NCBI GenBank assembly: GCA_027422505.1
Contig: JAPQWV010000492.1
Location: 248,001-312,000 of the forward strand
From: Craterostigma plantagineum
Lineage: Eukaryota; Streptophyta; Magnoliopsida; Lamiales; Linderniaceae
DNA length: 64,000 bases
Reading direction: 5' to 3'
The translations under genes were made by a program, and so were the position numbers. The notes under the pieces were generated by a model, which saw only the letters and a program-made list of their open reading frames with translations, searched no databases and had not been told where the DNA came from. Position 1 is the first letter of the stretch. The number at the start of each line of letters is the position of its first letter. Shown in pieces: positions 1 to 10,786 of this stretch.

Positions 1-1
1 T

Positions 2-739
2 CCGTTGTTGGAAGATTTTCGATGCTCCTCTACCCGAGTTGGGTCTGAGGGCGGTATTGCTTTGACAGAGGCACTTGCACAATGTAAGAATCTGAAGAAA
101 ATCGATCTTCGAGACAACATGTTTGGTACAGAGGCTGGGGTCAAACTCGGCGAGGCCATCTCAAACCACAAGCATATCACCGAGATTTATCTGAGCTACC
201 TAAACCTCGGAGATGTTGGAGCTGTAGCAATATCTGATGCTCTTAGTGCCTCATCTTCCTCACTACAAGTGCTGGAAATGGCTGGAAACGACATAACTGC
301 TGAGGCTTCTTCGAGCTTAATAGCTCTGATCTCTAGCAAGAAGTCCCTTGCCAAGCTGAACCTCTCAGAAAACGATCTTAAGGATGAAGGTGTGATTCAG
401 ATAAGCAAAGCATTGGGGGAAGACCATGACTTTTTGACTGAGGTTGACGTGAGCCAAAATTCTCTTACAAGAGCAGGTGTTAGGGCAATTGCTCGGGCTT
501 TGATCCATTTGCCAGGTTTCAAGCTCTTGAATGTTGACGGAAACTACATTTCTGAAGATGGTGTTGATGAGTTGAAAGGTATCTTTAACGATTGCCCTGA
601 GAAACTTGGGCCGTTGGATGAGAATGACCCAGATGGAGAAGACATCGATGATGATAATGAGTCTGCTGATGAAGATGAAGGCAGTCAAGACGAACTTTCA
701 GTACAACTCCAAAATCTCAATGTGAACGAAGATGATTGA
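2..739 (+). CDS. RANGAP: Ran GTPase-activating protein (RanGAP), C-terminal part
   Basis: The frame is open at the left edge, so only the last ~245 codons are visible and the true start lies outside the window. The product is a run of leucine-rich repeats of the RNase-inhibitor type (LKKIDLRDNMFGTEAG, LAKLNLSENDLKDEG, FKLLNVDGNYISEDG), followed by a strongly acidic tail (DENDPDGEDIDDDNESADED). An LRR fold plus acidic tail is the known RanGAP layout. RanGAP stimulates GTP hydrolysis by Ran at the nuclear envelope and, in plants, also marks the division plane. The plant-specific N-terminal WPP targeting domain would lie upstream, so RanGAP1 and RanGAP2 cannot be separated. The gene converges on the PPR gene to its right. 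No intron is seen in the visible part. Confidence 0.88.
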   Translation, partial: PLLEDFRCSSTRVGSEGGIALTEALAQCKNLKKIDLRDNMFGTEAGVKLGEAISNHKHITEIYLSYLNLGDVGAVAISDALSASSSSLQVLEMAGNDITAEASSSLIALISSKKSLAKLNLSENDLKDEGVIQISKALGEDHDFLTEVDVSQNSLTRAGVRAIARALIHLPGFKLLNVDGNYISEDGVDELKGIFNDCPEKLGPLDENDPDGEDIDDDNESADEDEGSQDELSVQLQNLNVNEDD

Positions 740-1210
740 AATCGTTTTGAGCTTGTTTTAGCTCATGATTGATGGGACCATTAGTTTTTTCCTTTGTTCT
801 CGGCATTAGCTTTTTATTTAGCATATGTGTTAGTTAAGCTGCCATGCTTACTTTTCAGTGATTTTTCTATGTTTCAAATGATGACATCTTTGCAGTCCAT
901 CTTTTGAGGCCAGTTGTATCGTATTGCTCGGTTTTTAACCTTAACTAAGGAGTAAAGGGTTGCGTTTTATCATATAACCATTGTCTTGTCTTGACTTGAG
1001 GATTTGTGTTGTATGTAGTTTCTTGTTTGTGTTTTTATGCTTTTACTAGAAAAAGAAACGATGAGAAGAAAAAAGAGCTTTACTGTACTAAATAAATCTA
1101 TTCTTTGGCATCATCATCCACTGAACTGAACTGAACTTTCACTCGGAACAAAAAACTGAGAAATCTATCTCCCTCTCTAGACAGTGTAAAGAAGAAAGAA
1201 AGCTTCAAAG

Positions 1211-1282
<72 letters not shown>

Positions 1283-1390
1283 ATGTAGAAACAAGCGCCA
1301 AGAAAATAATTATTCTGTCACATTGGACAACCAACGCAAAGATTGAAGAAGAATTCCTTCGTAGCTTCGATTTTCTACCCTATTTCACCG
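740..1390. other. Convergent intergenic region / 3' UTRs
   Basis: This region between the stop codons of two convergent genes holds the T-rich 3' UTR of the RanGAP gene and a long CT microsatellite. No other coding potential is seen. Confidence 0.6.
1214..1279. repeat. (TC)n microsatellite, 66 bp
   Basis: Thirty-three uninterrupted TC units lie between two convergent 3' ends, close to the stop codon of the PPR gene. A pure dinucleotide tract of this length is expected to vary in length between individuals. Confidence 0.97.
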
Positions 1391-3532
1391 TCACGCCAAG
1401 CTTTTCGAACCGAGTATAGCTGTAATAATTTCCCGAAAAGTCGTCTTGTTCGGTCTAAACCCGCTGCTAACCATGAGAGCTACAAACTCAATCCCTTCTG
1501 CGATGAACCCCTCTTTAGTAAGCCCACGAACGATTGGATTCAGCGATCGAAACGATGGCCTGAGGCCCTTTTCTTTCATGTCTTGCCACACTTTTGCAGC
1601 AACCTTAACTTCCCCAGACTCACAAAGTTTCTCCAGAAAAAGGGCTAATGGTACTTCAGTTGGCCTCAAACCACGGCTCACCGACTTGTTTACGAAGTTC
1701 AAAGCATCAGATAATTTCCCATGCTCAGATAATCTTTCCACAACTGTGTTGAGAGTAATGGGATCCCACTCAATACCTTTCTCATCCATCCCGTCGAACA
1801 AAGCATCAGACTTTCCAATCCAACATAAGCAGCCAATGAGTTTGCTCAAAACGCTTTCCTTTGGTCTAACTCCATTCTTCATCATGTAGCACAGCCATTC
1901 AATTCCTTCGCTGACGCGTCGTTTTCTGCTCAGCCCATATATGATTGGGTTAAGCGAAGCAAGGGGCAGTTCGAAGCCCTTATCTCGCAGGTCGCGCCAC
2001 AGCGTTTCGATGTCTTTTACGTAGCCAGCCTGGCATAGTTTTCTCGTCATAAGGGTAAATGGAGCATCAAAGATTTTCAAATCATGTTTTATTAGTTCAT
2101 GGAGGAAGTGTAGAGCATCTTCAATCTTCCCCAGTGCAGAAAAGCCCATGATTAGAGTGTTATACGTAATGGCGTCGCAGGAAATACCTTTCTGATTCAT
2201 CTGCTCAAACAGTGCTCGGGCTTCATCAGCTTTCCCATTCAAGCATAGGCCATGGATCATTATGTTATAACTCACCGTAGTCTCTTCGTAACCCTTTTCA
2301 ACCATCTCTTTGTGAAGTTTCTGAGCTTCTCCGGCAAATCCATTCCTCCACAGACCGTCTATGTAAGCATTGTATGTGTATTCGTTTGGAAGAATACCCT
2401 TCTGAATCATCTCGAACCACAGTTTACGCGCCTCTCCCCAGTCCTTGTTCTTACAAAGACCATTGATCAAGGTTGTGTACATGACTCTGTCAGGAAAATA
2501 TCCTCTATCCTTCAAATCGTTAAAGATTTCCATACCTCGATAGACCAGCTTTCCTTTGCAGAGCACATTGATAATTTCCTGGTAAGTGTGGATATCTGGG
2601 GCAACATTTTTCGCAATCATATAGTGGATGACTGCTGATACGTTATGATACTGACTGTTCTTGACATAGGCAGAAATCAACTTATCGAAGACAATTTTAT
2701 CTGGGACATTTCCATCCTCCACCACCTGTCGAAGAAGCTTATAGCCTTTCGTAGCAACATTATCAAGACAAAAAGCTTGAATTATATGCCCCACAGTATC
2801 TACGTTTGTTTTCACGCCAAGCCTAATCGTATCTTTGAACAATTTCCAAACAACAGCTGCTCTATTGTTCCTCACAGAGTGCAACAAGGCCAAATTCCAC
2901 GTTTCGATAGATGGGCAATGGCCCGCTCTTTCCAATGACTCAAACACATCAACTGCCAAATCGATCAACCCATCCTCACAAAGACACCTTATATACAGTT
3001 CTAAGTACCTTGGAACGGGCTCGAAATTAGTCTCTTCTAGAAACTTCTTGGCAGCTTGTGTAGCTTTTGCCTCCACAAGCCTGCCAAAGATTACATTACA
3101 TAAAGATGGGTCAAACAATGACACGTGAACTGATTTAAGCCAGTAATAAAACCGAACAGAAAAGAATGCGCTTCTCTGCCGTCTCAAAACCTCGTTGTAT
3201 ATAGAAGGATCGGAAAAGTCCACGCCCTGAAAATCACTTTGAAGCTTGTTTTCCCATCTGGGCTGAGAGCGTATGTAAGAGGAAACTTCTCTTGCAGTCT
3301 CAGCAACCGTGAAGGTCGGATTTTGAGCAATTTCATCGGAAGTTTTTGTGGCATCGCTAATGACTCCGTTTTGAGCTACATTCTCAGTGCTCTGACTATT
3401 TATCGCGGAGTCTTCAGCATCTCCGTTGAATCGGTCAGAACTCAATTCCCTTAATTGAAGGGCGGTGCACTGAAACGATTTAGGGTTTTGGCGAAACAAA
3501 TTATTGGCTATAAACGACAAATATCGTGTCAT
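1391..3532 (-). CDS. P-class pentatricopeptide repeat protein, probably organellar
   Basis: A single intronless ORF of 713 codons. From about residue 120 onward it is made of ~35-residue PPR units of the pure P type, for example a unit with VMYTTLINGLCKNKDWGEAR and one with TYNTLIMGFSALGKIEDAL. No E or DYW extension follows, so the protein ends in repeats. Residues 1-35 are rich in Arg, Ser and Leu and poor in acidic residues, which suggests a mitochondrial presequence. P-class PPR proteins bind organellar RNA in a sequence-specific way and act in processing, stability or translation; the RNA target cannot be read here. The context recalls At5g18950, although I remember that protein as shorter. 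The ATG at 3530-3532 is the first in frame. Several plus-strand ORFs over this gene are antisense shadows. Confidence 0.9.
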   Translation of the reverse strand: MTRYLSFIANNLFRQNPKSFQCTALQLRELSSDRFNGDAEDSAINSQSTENVAQNGVISDATKTSDEIAQNPTFTVAETAREVSSYIRSQPRWENKLQSDFQGVDFSDPSIYNEVLRRQRSAFFSVRFYYWLKSVHVSLFDPSLCNVIFGRLVEAKATQAAKKFLEETNFEPVPRYLELYIRCLCEDGLIDLAVDVFESLERAGHCPSIETWNLALLHSVRNNRAAVVWKLFKDTIRLGVKTNVDTVGHIIQAFCLDNVATKGYKLLRQVVEDGNVPDKIVFDKLISAYVKNSQYHNVSAVIHYMIAKNVAPDIHTYQEIINVLCKGKLVYRGMEIFNDLKDRGYFPDRVMYTTLINGLCKNKDWGEARKLWFEMIQKGILPNEYTYNAYIDGLWRNGFAGEAQKLHKEMVEKGYEETTVSYNIMIHGLCLNGKADEARALFEQMNQKGISCDAITYNTLIMGFSALGKIEDALHFLHELIKHDLKIFDAPFTLMTRKLCQAGYVKDIETLWRDLRDKGFELPLASLNPIIYGLSRKRRVSEGIEWLCYMMKNGVRPKESVLSKLIGCLCWIGKSDALFDGMDEKGIEWDPITLNTVVERLSEHGKLSDALNFVNKSVSRGLRPTEVPLALFLEKLCESGEVKVAAKVWQDMKEKGLRPSFRSLNPIVRGLTKEGFIAEGIEFVALMVSSGFRPNKTTFREIITAILGSKSLA

Positions 3533-4128
3533 GTCGATTACAGCTTCGCGGAAGTCTTCAGTTCTTCACGCTAACGATGCCAACAGAGATGCAAATGAAC
3601 AATTTTGACGGCAGTGAATTGCAAAGCAATACTGAGAAAAGCCAACGCAAGGCTGTCGAGGGAGGAGAGGAGCTTTTGAAGAGAATACTGAGTTTTAAGT
3701 AAATAGCCTTTCGATAATCTTAAAAAATATCACCCAAATCGAATTTTATCTTTGTACTCTTGCTAACTCTGCGCTAAAGACTACCTTTATTTAATTACAA
3801 TCAACAACCTCAACAACACATCAATGAAAAAATTAAAGGATTTACAGGTTTTACTGTAGCGAATTTGAAGCATCAGACCCGTGATAGAACAGTAAAAGTA
3901 AAAAAAGCAACCGCTTTCACTTTCAATTCATTCAATCGTTCTCCTGCACACAAAACGTTCTCTCCCATGCACTGCAAGTCGTTTCTGCAACTTAAACCCA
4001 AATTCGAACCTCAATCGACAATGACAATCAGCACGAACACCCAAAGAGTGAAGGTATTTGTTCTACTCTTCGTCTTCTTCAAGTTAACGCGAGAAGGGGA
4101 TCTGAGAATGACGCATCGAACCCTAATT
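3533..4128. other. Upstream region of the PPR gene, meeting the Mutator-like element
   Basis: This holds the 5' side of the minus-strand PPR gene and A/T-rich sequence. The outer boundary of the Mutator-like element probably falls here, but I could not find a convincing terminal repeat or target duplication. No gene is supported. Confidence 0.4.
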
Positions 4129-4500
4129 TGGTGTGGACCCGTGCTTGCAAGCATAGGACCGTGCTAGACAAGCATAGGACCATGCCTGCAAGCATCGGAC
4201 ATGTGCTTGGCAGCATAAAATCCGTGCTTGCTAGCTAGGACCCCTACTTGCAAGCATAGGACTTGTGCCTGCAAGTGTACGTCGCTTTTTAATGCATGGG
4301 CCGCATGCTTGCAAGCACACGACCCCCACTTATGATGGGACCCGCTCATAAGATGATGGTCCCAGCAGGGTCCCCTTAGTATAAGCGCGGGTCCCCTGCT
4401 CATAACGCACAGGTCCGTGACATTGCGCGTGGGACCGCGCAGATGTGCATGAGTCTCATCCGCATCTTGCTTGAATCTCAGCATATGCGATGCAGTCCCC
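4129..4500. repeat. Left subterminal array of degenerate short repeats
   Basis: The motif GCAAGCATAGGACC and variants recurs about eight times over the first 200 bases. It is followed by several GGGTCCC / GGGACC blocks with CATAAG spacers. The reverse complement resembles the GGGTCCC-rich array on the other side of the element, so these may be subterminal transposase-binding repeats. ORFs predicted across this stretch are artefacts of the repeats. Confidence 0.55.
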
Positions 4501-4639
4501 TGTGCATAAGGGTTTTATATTTTCAATACTCATACCACGTAATTAGCTAAAATGTGTTTTACGTATAAATTAGGTTGTGATGAAGAAGAAGTTGAGGACA
4601 GGGGACGAAGTTCCTGATTGCCGTGCTATGCTGACCTCG

Positions 4640-6964
4640 TTATATGGCGATGCCAGCCATCTAATAAGACAGTGTCTGAACCACCACTGAGTGGGAGATT
4701 TTTAGGAACAAGAGACCGTTCGGCCGCCTTGTTAGTGCCGAGCTGGATTTTAACCTCTCGGCCCAGTTGCTGTGGTACCCCATCCAGAGGCAGACGACGC
4801 TGCACAACCGCGAAGAGCTATGGATGATTGTTAGCAACAAACCACTCCGATTTTCAAAATCGGAGTATTGCCTAATCAATGTTTTAAAAAGCGTATAGCG
4901 TAGTGTGTCGCGTTTTAGTGCCAGCAGCGCGTAGCGTAAATAGCGTAGCGCATTGCGTGAGTATTTCGGGTAATCTATATATAATGTAATAAATTATATA
5001 TAATATATAATAAATATAAATATGCTACGTTCGGTTATTTTTTATGTCATTATTGTTGTTATGACACTAAATCATCAATATTTTCTCAAAAATCTAATGA
5101 AATAAAACATACGGTACAATTAATTGATTAAAATAAAAAATTCAATATATATATATGAATAATATATTGTTAAGTTTATATAAGCCCACAACAAAAAATA
5201 AAAAAAAATAACATAAAATATTGTAGCACGCTATATGCGCAATTTGGCACGCTATATGCGCAATTTGGCACCCTATTTACGCTATTTCTCAAAATATTCG
5301 CGCTATTCAGGACAAAACGCTATATTTTTTATGCTTTAACGCGTTTTTCTGCAAAATTACGCTATTTCGCGCTACGAAACGCGCTACACTACGCTATTTA
5401 AAACACTGTGCCTAATCTCTGGGCTTAAGTTTGCAACCGAGCTACCGCCAGTGAACCGCGACTCAGAATTCACCGCGAGACATTTTGGCGACAGATCAAC
5501 AGTCTGCATGTCGCACGTCAAGCAAGCGTTGGAGGATTTGGCTAGCGACGAGGAAGATGTGGACTTCGAGACGCTGAAGTTGGCGGACGTCTACTTCTCC
5601 ATCGCCGTGCTGATGCCTAGACAGTTAAAGAAGGATACCGTCGTCAGTTCCCGGTTCCTTAGTCTCGTCGAAGATCGGTTTGCTTTCTCCCAGTATCCTT
5701 GGGGCAACATGACTTTCAAGGAAGTCATACTTGCTGTAAAGGTAAATCTAGGGAGAAGGCACGGGAGTGGCTGATCAGTGGGTTCGTACAGCCACTTCAA
5801 GTGATCTATAATTAAGCTTTGCCATACCTTGTTTTGACATCTAAATAATTGCTAATATTTTTTGCGTTATTTGTATTCAAATACTAGCATACGAGTGCAT
5901 TTCGGGCGTTGCACACGAGTTTGCGGGGCGCAGAGAAGAAGATTTTACGCCACGCATGCTGAGGTGGGTGACGAACGATTGGCGTCGCAAGGGATGTCCG
6001 AGTTTTAGAACGGTCGCAGATGTTGCCCACGGGTCCCCTGTACGAGAGTTGTTAGTGCCGTCGTCAGACGAGTTGGAGGTGGTGTACTTTCGGGACAGTG
6101 TTTTTGATGTTGGGGCGGCACACGAGCTATTCGAGCGTGTGACGGGCCTACTCGTGCAGGGTGTGGATGTTAGGTGTTTCCGTGGCCAACGCGCTCACGG
6201 CGAGGGTCCTGGCCGGCAGAATTTCGAAGCTGAGGCCATCCCCCAGATCGAGAGCAGTGACCGTCACGATGCCGATATGATGTTGACTCACGACGACATC
6301 CCCGAACCTCCACCCGAGCACGCACCTCCACGGACGGGTCCATCAAGTGGACATGGTGTCGCCTCTGAGGCAAGCTTCGAGGAATGGTCAAGTCTTGTGG
6401 ACCAAAACTTCACCGACTTGTTTGAGCGATGCGACCAACTTGGCACGCAGTTCCAACAGTTCCAAGACGAAGAGGGTCGACGGTGGTCGACGAACGAGAG
6501 AAGGTGGGATGTGTACGAGGAACGTTGGATCCAAATGCAATCGTGGGGCGAGAGCATCAGAGGGTTGGGGAACTCGGTTCAGGAGCTGGCGAGTCGATTT
6601 TTTGGTGGATCGCGCACTCCGCCTGCCGAAGCTCGTAAGTTTTTTATACTTATTTTTTTAATTAGTTGTGTAGATTATTTATCAGTTACTATTTACGATG
6701 TAGATGTCGATCCGAGCGAGCTTGGTGGTGGATCGCACGCTACACATGCCGAACCGCCTTACCGTAAATTTTTATACTTAAGTGTGGAAAAATATTATAT
6801 ACTTATTCGAATTTTCTTGTATAGATAGAGATGGGAGATAGACCAACTCGTACATTAGAGCTTACGATGGTCTGGGACGGTCACAGTCCGTCCGAATGGG
6901 CGCCTACCCGTTACAATGATTATGTCCAATTAGAATGGACCGACGAAGAGGCTGAGAGCAGCTG
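4640..6964 (+). pseudogene. DUF1985-like (Ulp1-associated) gene carried by the MULE, interrupted
   Basis: Exon-like blocks together match the DUF1985 layout: a segment with FRNKRPFGRLVSAELDF and LLWYPIQRQ, then FSKSEYCLISGLKF, then a block ending FAFSQYPWGNMTFKE (YPWG is a hallmark), then WLISGFVQPLQV and YECISGVAHEFAGR. Downstream, 5956-6640 codes for an acidic, coiled-coil-like region, and 6831-6964 may be a small terminal exon. The gene is broken in three ways: a frame change near 4690, the hAT miniature element at 4877-5408, and a one-base frame change near 5752. Splice sites around 5800-5895 are ambiguous. No Ulp1 (C48) catalytic domain is visible. Such genes are typical passengers of Mutator-like elements. 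Their role is unknown. Confidence 0.62.
4877..5408. mobile_element. hAT-type miniature element (532 bp) with perfect 8-bp target duplication
   Basis: The left end reads CAATGTTTTAAAAAGCG and the right end, reverse-complemented, reads CAGTGTTTTAAATAGCG. The element is flanked by identical TGCCTAAT copies at 4869-4876 and 5409-5416. CARTG termini with an 8-bp duplication are diagnostic of the hAT superfamily. The subterminal 100 bases on both sides are packed with TAGCG / CGCTA motifs, as expected for hAT transposase-binding sites. The interior is A/T-rich and has no transposase ORF. Removing the element and one duplication copy rejoins the surrounding DUF1985-like reading frame. Confidence 0.9.
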
Positions 6965-7235
6965 AAAAGGAGGGGACCCGCGCGTTATGCGCAAGAGACC
7001 CGCACGTTAAAAGCAGGGGACACGACAGGAATCACAAAGAGGCGCGGGGGTCTCATGCGTATCTGTGCATAAGGGTTTTCTATTTTCATATAACACAACC
7101 TAGTAATTGGCTAAAATGTATTACTAAAAGAAGCATAACATGACAACACAACACCAAATTACACGCACATAACACAAATATAAATGGTAACGTATAAACA
7201 TACGTAACACAAATATTCGCAAACACTACGATGTT
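6965..7235. other. Spacer between the convergent MULE genes
   Basis: This contains a short GGGACCCGC-type repeat cluster (6970-7035) and a copy (about 7065-7126) of sequence also found at 4500-4562 (TGTGCATAAGGGTTTT ... GCTAAAATGT). No coding potential is seen. Confidence 0.5.
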
Positions 7236-9530
7236 ATCTCCTTCCAATTCACCCACCAAAGGCAACCTGTTTTTCCGTGATCGTCCACGTTGTGAAATAA
7301 CAAGAGGTGGCAACATCTCAATACAACTTTCAATGCGATCCGTTATCGGCCGTATAGTCCCTTCGTAAGCTAAGTTCCAAATCTCTAAGGTATAATAATT
7401 ATGCACTATGAATACACCGGCACTTGGACATAACCACAAGCTGCAATCGCGTGTGGACAGGGGAACGATCGATGTCAAACATCATGCTCGTGCATTTGTG
7501 CATTCCCAAATTGACCACATCGTTCACATGCTGCCCATACACGTTATATATTAGATGCCCAATTTCCGACGCTTGAAATTTTTGTGACTCGGCAAAACTC
7601 TCTCGTATAATTGACTCCACCTTCAGTGTAAACCTAGTCATGTTCGAGGCGATTGAAGCTTCCGCAGATCACCGATGCTTACTGAACCATGATGATGTTA
7701 GTCTATGAATCGAGTCCAACAATCCAATAATTGGAAGCTCTCTATCTTTACGTAGAGCCGCATTTATAGACTCGGATCCATTGGTCGTCATTATGTTGTA
7801 TCTTGATCTAGGCAATATGCTCGTGTTCACGTCGGCTTTGGAACTTTGTCAAGATATGCCGCCACGTCCTTGTATTTTTCTTCAAGATGCTTAAAATAAC
7901 GGTCTCTTTGTGTAGGCAGTCGCTACACGCCAAAAAAATAGGCAAGCACCTTTCTTCTTCATTTTCACGTTTTTTGTTGAAGGTGACATGCACAAAAATC
8001 ATGAAACGTGTTCGGGAAAACTGTCGTAACTGCATTCGTTATTCCATTATTTCGATTAGAAATTATTATGAGATCATCATTGTCTGCGACAAAACATCGC
8101 AATCTCGTGAGAAACCACGTCCATGACTCGGTTTCCTCCGACCCACCCATAGGCAAGACCTCGTGCTACAAGATATTGATGGTAATCGCCATCTTGCGCT
8201 GTGGCAAACATAATGACCCCCTATATTTCCCCTTCAAAAAAATTGCATCGATAGAAATTACTTTCCTCATGTACGTAAAGCCTCTGATGCATGCGCTTTA
8301 TGCCAAGAACATGTACTTGAACCGATTGTCTTCGTCCATCTCCCAATCGATGATACTGCCCTCGTTGGCTTGCCTCACCACATCTAAGTACGCCGATAGT
8401 AAACCGTAGCAAGCGTCCCTGTTATCAACTAGTTCATCGGTCGCAATTTGTTTCCCTCTCCAAGCCTTGTAGTATGAAACTTCTACTCCACTGCTTTGCA
8501 CATCGACTGTATTGAACTGCGCAACGAAATATCTTTAGGAGCCCTGATATTTTCCAACAACGTGTTCGATACGAACGACGAACTTCCCTGAGATGTCTAC
8601 GGCGTCGATGAGACACGCGACATGTGTGCGTGTTGCAATACTTTCGGATTGAGAAAAGGGGAATTCTTGTCCTGTGCAGCTCGTACTCGCCATTCACAGT
8701 TCTCCTTCGCACATTTCACTACATACAAGGTTTTGTTTGACCTATCCACTTGGAGTTCGAAGCACGCAGCTACTGCGATTTTAGTGATTTCATCCTTGAA
8801 TTCTTTCTTGCTACGAAATTCTTGTCCAACGTATAGGCTCGAACCATCCGTAAACGAATAGGTACCATCTTCGGCCACATCTAAAGCGTGCTCATCGACA
8901 TCAAACTCGTTTTCATCATCATCAGTTGAAGCAGCTTGTTCGTCTTCATTTTCATCTTTCCCACCGACTTGCTCGTTTTCATCATATTCTTCGCCGCCCA
9001 TTCCCGAGTAATCGCCTAAATAGTTGGTGCTTTCATTTGGTAAGGAGGGTTGTAAGATGTGCTGGAAAAATCCTCAAATAGTTGGATTTCTGCGTTTGTA
9101 TCGCACTGTGCAATAAGGCAACATCGAAACTCGACAAATCATTATCATGTGGTTCATGTGGCGGTGCAGCAACGACGGATAACTCAAGTTGCACGTGACG
9201 AGGTGGTCTCGACCGTGGACAACCAAAATCAAGGTACGGACGTACGCCGTAATCGTTCTCGATGTAGACGGGGCGCACATAATTGTAGTCTATGCAAGGC
9301 ATGTAGCTTATCCTGAGTTTGGTATTGTCGTTGCGTAACGACAATGCCTTCAAATCTCGTTAGTGAGAACCTCTAATGTGCATGAACCGTCGTCGATCAA
9401 GATTGATTGTCACCGGCAACTTAGATCGGGAACCCGGTTCGACGTATTGTCCTCAATTATCCACTGACCATCCACTTGAAAAAAATACTCGTGATCGTCA
9501 TGATTATCACCTATAAAAGAAGTAAAGTCA
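7236..9530 (-). pseudogene. mudrA-like MULE transposase, decayed
   Basis: Reading right to left on the minus strand, fragments in several frames follow the MuDR order. An acidic N-terminal region (8597-9001, DDENEFDVDEHALD) leads into the MuDR DNA-binding domain with VGQEFRSKKEFKDEI and CAKENCEWRVRA. A transposase-core piece follows (7965-8156) with ITNAVTTVFPNTFHDFCACH. The C-terminal part (7399-7780) contains LPIIGLLDSIHRLTSSWF and a SWIM-side region, ending in MLPPLVISQRGRSRKNRLP. The last motif is the usual PP...GR..K.R ending of these transposases. At least four frame changes separate the blocks, so no active transposase can be made. Sequence to about 9530 may be the N-terminal extension. 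Confidence 0.75.
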
Positions 9531-9584
9531 TATATAACATTTGAAAGATGAAATTAGGGTTTAGAACCAGCGATTTTGCCCGGG

Positions 9585-9960
9585 TCCCTTGTTTCTACGC
9601 GAGGGAAACCGGCATTTACTCGCGGGGACCATGATCTACTGAGCAGGTACCCTAATCTTATGGTTTCGCTTCAGAACCAAGCGATATTGCGTGCGATCCC
9701 TGCACTAATGCGTGGGTCCCGTGAATTTACGTGCGGGGACCCTGCATTTAGGCGTGGGTCATGTGATCGGACGCGCCTGATATAGCGCCGAGGACCCCAG
9801 CACTAATGTGCAGGTCCCGCGAATCTACGTGCGGGGATCCTGTGCTTATGTGCGAGTCCCATGATCTGACGCGCTTGATATACGCGCGGAGACCCTGTTT
9901 TATGTGCGGGTCCCATGTTGTTCTAACGCCAACTTCCAAGCAGGGGTCCCCTCATCAGCT
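9585..9960. repeat. Right subterminal array of GGGTCCC-type repeats
   Basis: Units of roughly 40-50 bases recur, each built around GTGCGGGGACCC or GCGTGGGTCCC with ATTTACGTGCGG and TGATCTGACGCGC spacers. At least eight GGTCCC/GGACC cores are visible. The array mirrors the left array in position and motif. The ORFs across it follow the repeat period and are not genes. Confidence 0.6.
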
Positions 9961-10786
9961 GGACGTTTTAAAAAACGAACATTGAACACATTCGTGCTTC
10001 CAACCGGAATTTTGAAGCTTTGACACCCCATTTAATTTGGAACATGGTTTAGGATTGACAAATTTCGAGGGTTATATTAAAGATCCAACCACGAAAATAC
10101 ATACAGTGACGAGTTTGAGGTGCAAAATTCTTTCAGTGAGGACTTTCGAATTCTTTCTTTTGTTTTGGCAGCAGAAGAAGAAAATATAGTTGCTTTTTTC
10201 TTAAGAACGATGAAGAAGAAGAGAGTTAGCTGAGCTTGCTGAACTTGCTTGGTAGAATGTAAAGGAATGCTTTCTGCTGGAAGAAAATGGTCGAGCAGCT
10301 TTTTTCATGGTTGTATTTTTATTTTTCTTTTTCTTTTTAATAATATTAAGGGATTAGAAGAAGATGATTAAGTATTAATTAAAATGAAAGCCATTGACCA
10401 AAAAAAGTCAAGAGCGCTATTTTTTTAAAGTTGACCAGGTCAATCGCTATTTAAAAGACCCGAGCTTGAAGAAGGGGAAAAATAAAAAATTCAAAAATAC
10501 TTTTTATTTAACAAAATAAATAAATTTCGCATACTACCAATTGCATTGCCGATTCTAATTTCTTATTCAGATTGCAGCTTGATATTAGCATTGAAAATTG
10601 TTGAAATTTAGTTCTGATTTTGACGATGAAGGTTTAAAAAAAATAAAGCTACCAGTCGAATATTTACGACGAATTTCGATCGCCGAATTGAAATCTTACG
10701 TAAATCGTACATAGAAACATAATTACATGTGACAATCCAAACCCAAACTATGTTATTTAAGCTAGACAAATAATTAAAAAAATATG
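9961..10786. other. A/T-rich non-coding region downstream of the AWPM-19-like gene
   Basis: No gene is seen. The left part may include the outer end of the Mutator-like element. The right part would hold the 3' UTR of the minus-strand AWPM-19-like gene. Confidence 0.45.

Larger units (their letters stand above)
4129..9960. mobile_element. Decayed Mutator-like element with mudrA-type transposase and captured DUF1985-like gene
   Basis: Two convergent broken genes, one MuDR-type transposase (-) and one DUF1985-like (+), are enclosed by arrays of short GGGTCCC / GCAAGCATAGGACC motifs at 4129-4500 and 9585-9960. Plant MULEs that pair a mudrA gene with a host-derived Ulp1/DUF1985-type gene are a known class (Kaonashi-type MULEs, CUMULE in melon). 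The gene pairing is what supports the call here. Element ends are approximate because no long terminal inverted repeat or 9-11-bp duplication was found. The DUF1985-like gene has at least two frame breaks and a nested hAT insertion. The transposase is spread over several frames. Confidence 0.65.

Noticed and set aside
1343..3454. Several plus-strand ORFs of 70-147 codons
   Set aside because: They are antisense shadows of the intact PPR gene on the minus strand.
4164..4484. Cys/His/Arg-rich ORF (106 codons, minus strand)
   Set aside because: It runs along the short GGGTCCC/GCAAGCATAGG repeats, and its composition follows the repeat. No homologous domain is seen.
9576..9939. ORFs on both strands over the right subterminal array
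   Set aside because: Periodic residues reflect the repeat unit. They are not supported as genes.
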